From Bacillota bacterium (GTDB lineage Bacteria; Bacillota; Clostridia; Lachnospirales; Lachnospiraceae): a DNA stretch of 64,000 nt. A model generated the notes under the pieces. The model searched no databases, had not been told where the DNA came from, and saw only the letters and a program-made list of their open reading frames with translations. A program made the translations under genes and the position numbers. This document shows positions 54,382 through 61,712 of the stretch, piece by piece (within the stretch, counting starts at the first letter, position 1; every line of letters begins with the position of its first letter). The stretch is taken from positions 62,001-126,000 of the forward strand of contig JAEZWQ010000025.1 in NCBI GenBank assembly GCA_023420085.1, given 5' to 3'.

Positions 54382-54807
54382 ATGAGAATATTAATAATTA
54401 ATGGTCCAAATATAAATATGATTGGATTTAGAGAAAAATCAATCTATGGGAATAAAAACTATAAAGATATCATGGATGGGATTATTTCTGACAATAAAGA
54501 TATTGATATTGAGATTTACCAAACTAATATAGAGGGTAATATTATAGATAAATTACAATCATCAATGGATAGCATTGATGGACTTATTATAAATCCAGGT
54601 GCATTTACACATTATTCATATGCCATATATGATGCTTTGCTATGTATGGAGAACATACCAAAGGTAGAAGTTCATATTTCAAATATATATTCTAGGGAAG
54701 AGTTTAGACATAAGTCAGTAACTGCTAAAGCTTGTGATGGACAAATTTCAGGATTTGGAGAATATGGTTATCAAATGGCAATAGATTATATAAAAAAGGA
54801 GTTATAG
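54382..54807 (+). CDS. aroQ: 3-dehydroquinate dehydratase, type II
   Basis: The 141-aa type II dehydroquinase catalyses the third shikimate step. NGPNINMIGFREKSIYG (with the catalytic Tyr), INPGAFTHYSYAIYDAL and VEVHISNIYSREEFR (with its His) are present. It pairs functionally with the divergent aroC. The stop TAG shares its G with the GTG start of the next gene. Confidence 0.94.
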   Translation: MRILIINGPNINMIGFREKSIYGNKNYKDIMDGIISDNKDIDIEIYQTNIEGNIIDKLQSSMDSIDGLIINPGAFTHYSYAIYDALLCMENIPKVEVHISNIYSREEFRHKSVTAKACDGQISGFGEYGYQMAIDYIKKEL

Positions 54808-57161
54808 TGAAAAGGTTAGTTTATATTTTACTTGGACTCCTTTTAGTTTGCTGTATATTTATGGGAGTTTATTTTTTTATAATAAATAAAGATGGCGAAA
54901 TAAAATTAAATGATGATGGAAGTAATTATCCTGTAATAACATTTAGTACAGGTGGAAATGCTATAAATAAAACTTATGCCTATATTGGGAATTTAGAATA
55001 TGCAAATAAAAATATGGGAGTAATCCCACTTGTAGATAATAATATTGAAGTGAGTTTTTCTAAAGAACTGACGGATCTAAAATTTAAGATATTAGATAAT
55101 AGTGGTAATGTTTTGCAAGAAGGAGAATTAGAAAAAAGCATAAAAGTTGCGTCTGAGGTTAAAATAGGACAAAGTTTTTTAGAGATAACAGGAACATTTA
55201 ATAATGAAATAATAAACTATGTTGCTAAAATTTATAAGGGGAATAATTTTGCAAAAGAACATATGAATATGGCAGACAAGATTTCTAGAACTTTTTTAAA
55301 AAAAGGTAGTGTTCAAGATTTCAGTAAATTTTTTCCCAATATAAATGTTGATGATAATGAATTTATTCAAGTTGATAGGTTAAGTGGAATCAAGGCATTA
55401 CAATACTCTAAGGCTGAACTAGAAATAGTAGAAGAAAAGCCTTATGAAATTTTTGCAGTTAATCAAAATATGACTAGTATTGTAAAAGAACGACTTTTAC
55501 AAGATGGAAATAGATTTTTCAATGTCAGAGAATTTTTTAGACTAAGAGATAGTGGGAATGACCTTTTCTTAGTTGATTATAATAGAGATATTGACGAATA
55601 TTATATGGAAAATATTGATAATAAGGGGATTTATTTAGGAGCAACAAAAAACACAAATTATGTTATAAATAATGACCAAAACATAGTTTTTACAAAAAAT
55701 AATGAATTATATAGTTTTTCTAGTACCGATAATAGGTTAAATTGTATTCTAAAAGCATCTGAAGACATAAAAACTAGATTTAACATAGATAGAGATTTTA
55801 TAGTAAAACCAATAAGCGTTGATAGCGATGGAAATATAAATTTTGTCATTTTTGGGAGAATGCCTTTTGGGGATTATGAAGCAAAATATGGAATTAATTA
55901 TATGTACTATGATGCTCAAAAAAATAAAATAGAAACAATTTCTAATGTATTTATAAATCAACCGACAGAGGCTATTTCTCAACAAAGCATAAAATTCATT
56001 AATATTGATAATGATGGTAATGTAATTTTCATGCTATTTGACAGAATTTATAAGTTTGGCAAGGATGGAAGTGTAAATGAAGAAATAGATACTGATAGAA
56101 AAAAAGAATATATAACATCAGATGATGGTACTCAAGTTGCATATGTTGAAGATGGAAATATAAATATTTTTTATACAGGATTAAATACTAGTAGAACTAT
56201 ACAGAATACTTACGGGGAAAATTACTCTATTCATCCAATTGATTTTAGAGATGCTGGAGATTTCGCTTATTATATAAAAGATGATATAAAAGATAGAATT
56301 GACAGAATAATTATAATTAATTCAAGGAATGAAATTATTAAGGAGTATAAATCAGATTACAAGATCACAGGTATTGAATCAAATCAGACATCTATTATTA
56401 TTCATAGATATGATGAAGGAATAAATGAAAAAATAGATGATGATTATATACTAAATATTAATGGTGACGCTAATGCGATTAAAAAAGTTATAAAAGCTGA
56501 TGAGAATTATGGATTTGTATTAAATATCATTATAAATAGTAATGGTAAGATAGATGTTAGAGAAAGGGCAACATTTAATACAGATAATAAAAGTCATAAG
56601 ACTGCTAATTTAGAAGTTGCTAATGATAAATATGTAGCTTACAAGTACGGGAAGGCAGTATTGTATACATCAAACTTGGTAGAAGCATTAAAAGAAGCTG
56701 TTAATGTCAATGGATTGGTTAATAATAAAAATGGTATAGTTATTTGGCAAAGAGAATTAGCTAAAAATAATGTGACATTAAAAGGAATTCCTTTCGCAAG
56801 AGCTATAAATTCGAATGAAACTGCTGAGGCTTGCATTAAATCGTTAGAGCAATATTATACAATTGAAGATAAGTTTGATAATAATAAAACTACTGATGAA
56901 AATATAAAAGAAATTTTTCCTGATGCAGTATATTTTACAGGACTTAATGTATCGGATTTATTATACTTTGTACAAAATTCTACACCTGTAATGCTTGATA
57001 TAGGAGATAAGGAATATGCGTTATTATTAGGAGTTTCTAATGGATATATATCATTTATGAATCCATTAAAGGGAGGAATAGATAATATAGATATACCAAA
57101 CTTAAAAGATATAAGTAAAAAGGATGGATATATATTCAAATCTGCTGAAAACACAAATTAG
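54807..57161 (+). CDS. Membrane-anchored propeller / C39-like protein
   Basis: I do not recognise a named family for this 784-aa protein. It has a GTG start, an N-terminal membrane anchor (about residues 4-28) and an outside-facing body. The middle (about 190-640) alternates short beta-rich segments with Asn-Asp-Gly turns (DNDGNVIFMLFDRIYKFG and similar), as in beta-propellers. The last ~140 residues resemble a C39-like papain fold: NVSDLLYFVQNSTPVMLDIG, YALLLGV and YISFMNPLKGG echo the closing part of such domains, but the usual His and Asp are Tyr and Asn and I find no catalytic Cys. It is coupled to aroQ. A non-catalytic binding role is possible. Confidence 0.5.
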   Translation: MKRLVYILLGLLLVCCIFMGVYFFIINKDGEIKLNDDGSNYPVITFSTGGNAINKTYAYIGNLEYANKNMGVIPLVDNNIEVSFSKELTDLKFKILDNSGNVLQEGELEKSIKVASEVKIGQSFLEITGTFNNEIINYVAKIYKGNNFAKEHMNMADKISRTFLKKGSVQDFSKFFPNINVDDNEFIQVDRLSGIKALQYSKAELEIVEEKPYEIFAVNQNMTSIVKERLLQDGNRFFNVREFFRLRDSGNDLFLVDYNRDIDEYYMENIDNKGIYLGATKNTNYVINNDQNIVFTKNNELYSFSSTDNRLNCILKASEDIKTRFNIDRDFIVKPISVDSDGNINFVIFGRMPFGDYEAKYGINYMYYDAQKNKIETISNVFINQPTEAISQQSIKFINIDNDGNVIFMLFDRIYKFGKDGSVNEEIDTDRKKEYITSDDGTQVAYVEDGNINIFYTGLNTSRTIQNTYGENYSIHPIDFRDAGDFAYYIKDDIKDRIDRIIIINSRNEIIKEYKSDYKITGIESNQTSIIIHRYDEGINEKIDDDYILNINGDANAIKKVIKADENYGFVLNIIINSNGKIDVRERATFNTDNKSHKTANLEVANDKYVAYKYGKAVLYTSNLVEALKEAVNVNGLVNNKNGIVIWQRELAKNNVTLKGIPFARAINSNETAEACIKSLEQYYTIEDKFDNNKTTDENIKEIFPDAVYFTGLNVSDLLYFVQNSTPVMLDIGDKEYALLLGVSNGYISFMNPLKGGIDNIDIPNLKDISKKDGYIFKSAENTN

Positions 57162-57248
57162 AAACATAAAAAACACATTTTGATTAGTGCACTACCATAA
57201 TGATTACAAAATTATAATATATAATTGTGTTACTTGGAGGTAAGAGTT

Positions 57249-58568
57249 ATGAACGATAATAGAGACGATAATATATACTATAATAATACTTCTAATAGTA
57301 TAGACGATAATAATGATAGTAGAATAAATGAGAGTAATCAATATGAAAATGGACGATATGAAAATGAGAGATATGACCATAGTTATGATAGAAGAAATGA
57401 TTATATCTATGTAGAGAGGAGACCCAAGAGGAAAGGTAAGAAGCTTGCCATATTTTTAGTTGTAGTTCTTCTTTTTGCTAGTGTGTGTACAGCATTATAT
57501 TCTTATAAAGATAGAATACTATCTGCGTTAGCTCCGCAGAAGTCTCAAGATATACCCATAGAAGAAACAAAATTAGATTTACAACAAGTATCTAAGAAAG
57601 ATACGGAACCTAATTATGTATCAAAAATCGTTGAAAGTGTTATGCCGTCAATTGTGACTGTAGCTTCTGAAAGTTATAAGTATGATGCATTTGAAAATCC
57701 AATAGCAAAAACAGTTAATAATGGTACAGGTTTTATAGTTAAGGATAATGGGGATAGTTTTTATATTGCAACTAATAACCATGTTATTAATGGTGGTAAA
57801 GATATAAAGGTTTCTTTTATTGATAATACAGTTGCAGCAGCAAAAGTAAAGGGAGCTGATGCAGATGAAGATTTGGCAGTAATTGAAGTCCAAAAATCTG
57901 AGATTTCATCTGATACATTAGGTAAATTAAAGGTTGCTGTTATAGGAAAATCATCAGACTTAAATATTGGGGATGATGTAATTGCAATTGGAAATGCATT
58001 AGGTTATGGACAATCAGTTACAAGAGGAATTGTAAGTGCGGTTGATAGGGGCCAAAATTTAAGCCAAAATTTTTTACCACTTATACAAACAGACGCAGCA
58101 ATAAATCCAGGGAATAGTGGAGGACCATTAGTAAACTACGAAGGTCAGGTAATAGGTATAAATACAATAAAACTAGCTTCAGATGAGATTGAAGGAATAG
58201 GATATGCCATTCCAAGTGATGTATTTGTTCCTGAGTTAAATTATTTAGCTAGTGGACAAACTAATGATAATGCTGTTACAATAGGTATAACTGCTAAAAT
58301 AGTAAATGAACAGATTTCACAGATGTATGGTTGGCCACAAGGGATATATGTGGCAGAAGTTACAAGTGGATCAGCTGCAGATAAAGCAGGAATAAAAAAA
58401 GGTGATATAATAACTAAATTTGATGGTCAAGAAGTTATTAATTTTAAAAATTTCCAAAGATTATTAAGGCTTCATAAGCCAGGAGATAGTGTAAGCACAA
58501 CTATATATAGGTTGGATGGAAGTACAATTGATTTAAATATTGTTCTTGGCCAAAAAAAAGGAGAGTAG
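57249..58568 (+). CDS. htrA: HtrA/DegP-like serine protease
   Basis: A 439-aa membrane-anchored S1C protease. An Asn/Asp/Tyr-rich N-terminal cytoplasmic region (about 1-60) precedes one membrane segment (KKLAIFLVVVLLFASVCTAL). The catalytic triad is visible as His in ATNNHVI, Asp in DEDLAVIEV and Ser in GNSGGPL, followed by one PDZ domain (about 340-430). It degrades misfolded secreted proteins at the cell surface. I start at ATG 57249, after SD GGAGG. TATAAT boxes at 57213 and 57220 are possible promoters. Confidence 0.93.
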   Translation: MNDNRDDNIYYNNTSNSIDDNNDSRINESNQYENGRYENERYDHSYDRRNDYIYVERRPKRKGKKLAIFLVVVLLFASVCTALYSYKDRILSALAPQKSQDIPIEETKLDLQQVSKKDTEPNYVSKIVESVMPSIVTVASESYKYDAFENPIAKTVNNGTGFIVKDNGDSFYIATNNHVINGGKDIKVSFIDNTVAAAKVKGADADEDLAVIEVQKSEISSDTLGKLKVAVIGKSSDLNIGDDVIAIGNALGYGQSVTRGIVSAVDRGQNLSQNFLPLIQTDAAINPGNSGGPLVNYEGQVIGINTIKLASDEIEGIGYAIPSDVFVPELNYLASGQTNDNAVTIGITAKIVNEQISQMYGWPQGIYVAEVTSGSAADKAGIKKGDIITKFDGQEVINFKNFQRLLRLHKPGDSVSTTIYRLDGSTIDLNIVLGQKKGE

Positions 58569-58569
58569 A

Positions 58570-59052
58570 ATGAAAAAGCTAGTAATTATAGAGATGCAAG
58601 ACGGTGGAGTAATGAAAATTGAATTATATCCAGAAATTGCACCAAAAACAGTGGAAAATTTTGAAAATTTGGTAAGAGATGGATTTTATGATGGGCTAAT
58701 ATTTCACAGAGTAATAAGTGGATTTATGATTCAAGGTGGAGATCCGCTTGGAAGTGGATTTGGTGGTCCAGGACATACAATTGTTGGAGAATTTGCATCC
58801 AATGGATTTGAAAATCCACTTAAGCATGAGAGAGGTGTTATTTCAATGGCAAGATCTCAAGACCCAAATTCAGCAGGATCACAATTTTTTATAATGCACA
58901 AAGATGCTCCATATCTTGATGGGCAATATGCAGCATTTGGGAAACTAGTTGAAGGTTTTGAAGTTCTTGATTCAATTGCAAATGTTGAAACAGGATTTAG
59001 CGATAAACCTAATAAAGATGTAGTGATGAAGAAAGTGACAATTGAAGGATAA
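58570..59052 (+). CDS. Peptidyl-prolyl cis-trans isomerase (cyclophilin)
   Basis: A 160-aa cyclophilin-type isomerase without a signal peptide. The core motifs FHRVISGFMIQGGDP and GSQFFIMHKDAPYLDGQYAAFGK hold the active-site Arg and Phe. It starts 1 nt after the htrA stop with an SD inside the htrA end, so folding and quality-control functions are paired. An intrinsic terminator follows. Confidence 0.94.
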   Translation: MKKLVIIEMQDGGVMKIELYPEIAPKTVENFENLVRDGFYDGLIFHRVISGFMIQGGDPLGSGFGGPGHTIVGEFASNGFENPLKHERGVISMARSQDPNSAGSQFFIMHKDAPYLDGQYAAFGKLVEGFEVLDSIANVETGFSDKPNKDVVMKKVTIEG

Positions 59053-59058
59053 TATAAG

Positions 59059-59086
59059 TCCGTTGATTTTATCAACGGATTTTTTA
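59059..59086 (+). terminator. Intrinsic terminator after cyclophilin
   Basis: A perfect 9-bp stem TCCGTTGAT (59059-59067) / ATCAACGGA (59071-59079), loop TTT, followed by TTTTTTAT. A TATAAT (59085-59090) overlaps the T tract and is a likely -10 for rlmH. Confidence 0.9.
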
Positions 59087-59100
59087 TAATATATAGGAAT

Positions 59101-59574
59101 ATGAAAATTAAGATAATCACAGTTGGAAGAATAAAAGAAAAATTTTATAAATCTGCTATTGAAGAGTTTAGCAAAAGATTATCTGCTTATACTAAGATTG
59201 AATTTATAGAAGTGCAGGATGAGAGAACTTATGAAGATAATGAATCTGGTAATATTAAAACTAGAAGGATTGAAGCAGATAGAATACTTACAAAGATAGG
59301 CGATACTGATTACGTAGTAGTTTTAGATATATATGGGATGGAATATACTTCAGAGGAATTTGCTAAAAAAATATCATCAATTATGATGGGCAACTCAACA
59401 ATTACCTTTATCATTGGTGGATCAGTAGGATTAGATGAAAGGATTAAATCATTAGCACATTTAAAACTAAGCTTTTCTAAATTTACATTTCCACATAATT
59501 TGATGAAATTAATACTAATGGAACAAATATATAGAGCTTTTAAAATATTAAAAAATGAGCCCTATCATAAATGA
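59101..59574 (+). CDS. rlmH: 23S rRNA pseudouridine1915 N3-methyltransferase RlmH
   Basis: RlmH methylates pseudouridine 1915 of 23S rRNA on the 70S ribosome. The 157-aa SPOUT protein has the N-terminal ITVGRIKEKFY, the SAM knot FIIGGSVGLDERI and the end LILMEQIYRAFKILKNEPYHK, all conserved. A -10 box lies 10 nt before the ATG, so the leader is probably only a few nucleotides, leaving the AGGA just before the ATG as at most a partial SD. Confidence 0.96.
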   Translation: MKIKIITVGRIKEKFYKSAIEEFSKRLSAYTKIEFIEVQDERTYEDNESGNIKTRRIEADRILTKIGDTDYVVVLDIYGMEYTSEEFAKKISSIMMGNSTITFIIGGSVGLDERIKSLAHLKLSFSKFTFPHNLMKLILMEQIYRAFKILKNEPYHK

Positions 59575-59597
59575 TTATATGAAAGTAATTGTAAATA

Positions 59598-59614
59598 TGG
59601 TATAATTAATTGAT
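59598..59614 (+). promoter_or_regulatory. Promoter of the pyridoxamine kinase gene (leaderless)
   Basis: An extended -10, TG-G-TATAAT (59598-59606), precedes the ATG by 8 nt (TAATTGAT) with no SD. Confidence 0.6.
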
Positions 59615-60472
59615 ATGGTATATGAAAAAATGGAAAACTTTAATATAAAACCAACACCAAAGGTAGCAGTATTGCATGATATTGTGGCTGTAGGCAAGAG
59701 TGGGATGATGAATATTTTACCAATATTATCTGTTTTTGGATTGGAAGCATGTCCTATACCAACCATGTTACTATCAACTCATACAGCATATAAAGATCCT
59801 ATAATTAGTATCCCTCAAGGGTATATCTTAGGAGCGTTAGAACATTATAAAAATCTTAATGTAAAATTTGATACGATACTTATAGGCTATATGGGCAGGA
59901 ATAGAATAGTAAGTGAAGTAATTGAATTTGTAAGATTTTTTAAAGAAAAGTATAATACAAAGGTAATACTTGATCCTATATTTGCAGATAATGGTAAGAT
60001 ATATGGAAATATTGAAAAAAATTATGAGAATAATATTAAGTTATTATTAAAATATACTGACTTGATATTACCTAATATAACTGAAGCGCAGTATCTTTCT
60101 GGCATGAAAAATGTAAAAGATATTGGAAATAAGCTAACAGAATATGGGTGTGATGTTATAATAACTGGATCAGAAATATTTGATAATGAAATGGAGATAT
60201 ATTCTGTTGTAAATAGTAATCATAAGATTCATAGATATACTAGATTTAATGATAACTTTCACGGAACAGGGGATACTTTTACAGGACTTATAACTGCACT
60301 TGTGATGAATAATATTGATGTTAATGATGCAATTAAATATACGCATAAAATCATATATGAAATTATTTTAGACACATCAAAATATAAATATGATAAGAAA
60401 GAAGGAATTCTTCTAGATAAAAATATTGATAAGCTTTTTAATTTAAGAAAGGAAGTTTTGCAGACTATTTGA
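59615..60472 (+). CDS. Pyridoxamine kinase (PdxY-like)
   Basis: A 285-aa ribokinase-fold kinase of the pyridoxal/pyridoxamine kinase group. KVAVLHDIVAVGKSGMMNILPIL, with the family's serine-glycine loop, lies near the N-terminus, LDPIFADNGK in the middle, and the anion-hole motif HGTGDTFTGLITAL at the C-terminus. It would make PLP from salvaged B6, needed by SufS and many amino-acid enzymes. Start 59615 follows the promoter directly; Met at codon 6 is an alternative. tyrS follows with overlap. Confidence 0.85.
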   Translation: MVYEKMENFNIKPTPKVAVLHDIVAVGKSGMMNILPILSVFGLEACPIPTMLLSTHTAYKDPIISIPQGYILGALEHYKNLNVKFDTILIGYMGRNRIVSEVIEFVRFFKEKYNTKVILDPIFADNGKIYGNIEKNYENNIKLLLKYTDLILPNITEAQYLSGMKNVKDIGNKLTEYGCDVIITGSEIFDNEMEIYSVVNSNHKIHRYTRFNDNFHGTGDTFTGLITALVMNNIDVNDAIKYTHKIIYEIILDTSKYKYDKKEGILLDKNIDKLFNLRKEVLQTI

Positions 60473-60477
60473 AAATT

Positions 60478-61710
60478 ATGGATAGAAACATTTATGATAT
60501 TTTAGAAGAAAGAGGATTTATTGAACAATCTACTAATGCAGAAGAAGTAAAAAAAATGCTAGAAAATCCAACAGTTTTCTACATTGGTATAGATGCTACC
60601 GCTGATAGTTTAACAGCAGGGCATTTTCTTGCACTTATGGCAACTATACACATGCAAAGAGCTGGGCATATCCCTATTGTGCTAATGGGTGGAGGAACAA
60701 CCCTAATTGGGGACCCAAGTGGAAGAAATGATATGCGTAAGCTTATGACCAAAGAAACTATTCAATATAATGTTGATTGCTTTATGAAGCAGATAAATAA
60801 ATTTATAAAATTTGGTGATAATGTTGGATATTTTGAAAATAATATTGATTGGATAGAAAATCTTAATTATATAGAATTCATGAGAGATATAGCTGTTCAT
60901 TTTAATGTTAAGCATATGTTACAGGCTGAATGTTACAATAAAAGAGTTGATAAAGGTTTGACTATGTTTGAATTTAACTATATGCTAATGCAATCTTATG
61001 ATTTTTATGTGTTAAATAAAAAATATGGTTGTACCTTACAAATAGGTGGAAATGATCAGTGGTCAAATATGATTGGTGGGGTAGATCTAATAAGACTTAA
61101 AGAAAAGAAGTCAGTTCAAGCGTTAACACTTCATCTATTGACAAATTCAGATGGAGTAAAGATGGGAAAGACTACTGGTGGCGCAGTATGGCTTGATCCT
61201 AATAAAACCACACCTTTTGATTTTTTCCAATATTGGAGAGGGATTGAAGATGCAAAAGTTGGAGAATGCTTAGCACTTTTGACATTCCTACCTATGGATG
61301 AAGTTAATGAGTTGGCTAATCTTGAAGGTGCGCAAATAAATAAAGCTAAGGAAGTTTTAGCCTATGAAATTACAAAGTTTGTTCATGGAAAGGACGAAGC
61401 TGATAAGGCGCTAGAAGGATCAAGGGCATTATTTTCTGGTAAAAGTCTTGATAACGCACCTACATTTGAAATTAATGAAGCAGAAGTTAAACAAGGGATA
61501 GAAGTTTCGTCATTATTAGTTGAACTAAAAATGGAAGTTAGTAAATCAGAAGCTAAGAGAAGCATAAAACAAGGGGCTGTAAGTCTTGATGGCAATAAAA
61601 TAGATGATATTTTTAGAAAATTAGAACTTAGTGATTTTGAATCTTCTGATATTATTATAATAAAAAAAGGAAAGAAAAAAGTATACCAAATTAAGTTAAT
61701 AAAGGAGTAA
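60478..61710 (+). CDS. tyrS: Tyrosyl-tRNA synthetase
   Basis: This 410-aa class I synthetase has the HIGH-like motif ADSLTAGHFLALM (about 43-55), the tyrosine-site GGNDQWSNMIGG, the KMSKS-type loop VKMGKTTGG and a C-terminal S4-like RNA-binding domain. I start at ATG 60478 (MDRNIYDILEERG), just past the kinase stop; no strong SD is visible. No T-box leader is present; it is in an operon with pdxY-like and alaS. Confidence 0.95.
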   Translation: MDRNIYDILEERGFIEQSTNAEEVKKMLENPTVFYIGIDATADSLTAGHFLALMATIHMQRAGHIPIVLMGGGTTLIGDPSGRNDMRKLMTKETIQYNVDCFMKQINKFIKFGDNVGYFENNIDWIENLNYIEFMRDIAVHFNVKHMLQAECYNKRVDKGLTMFEFNYMLMQSYDFYVLNKKYGCTLQIGGNDQWSNMIGGVDLIRLKEKKSVQALTLHLLTNSDGVKMGKTTGGAVWLDPNKTTPFDFFQYWRGIEDAKVGECLALLTFLPMDEVNELANLEGAQINKAKEVLAYEITKFVHGKDEADKALEGSRALFSGKSLDNAPTFEINEAEVKQGIEVSSLLVELKMEVSKSEAKRSIKQGAVSLDGNKIDDIFRKLELSDFESSDIIIIKKGKKKVYQIKLIKE

Positions 61711-61712
61711 GA

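Noticed and set aside
54807..57161. Active C39 peptidase call
   Set aside because: No catalytic Cys was found, and the usual His and Asp positions appear replaced.
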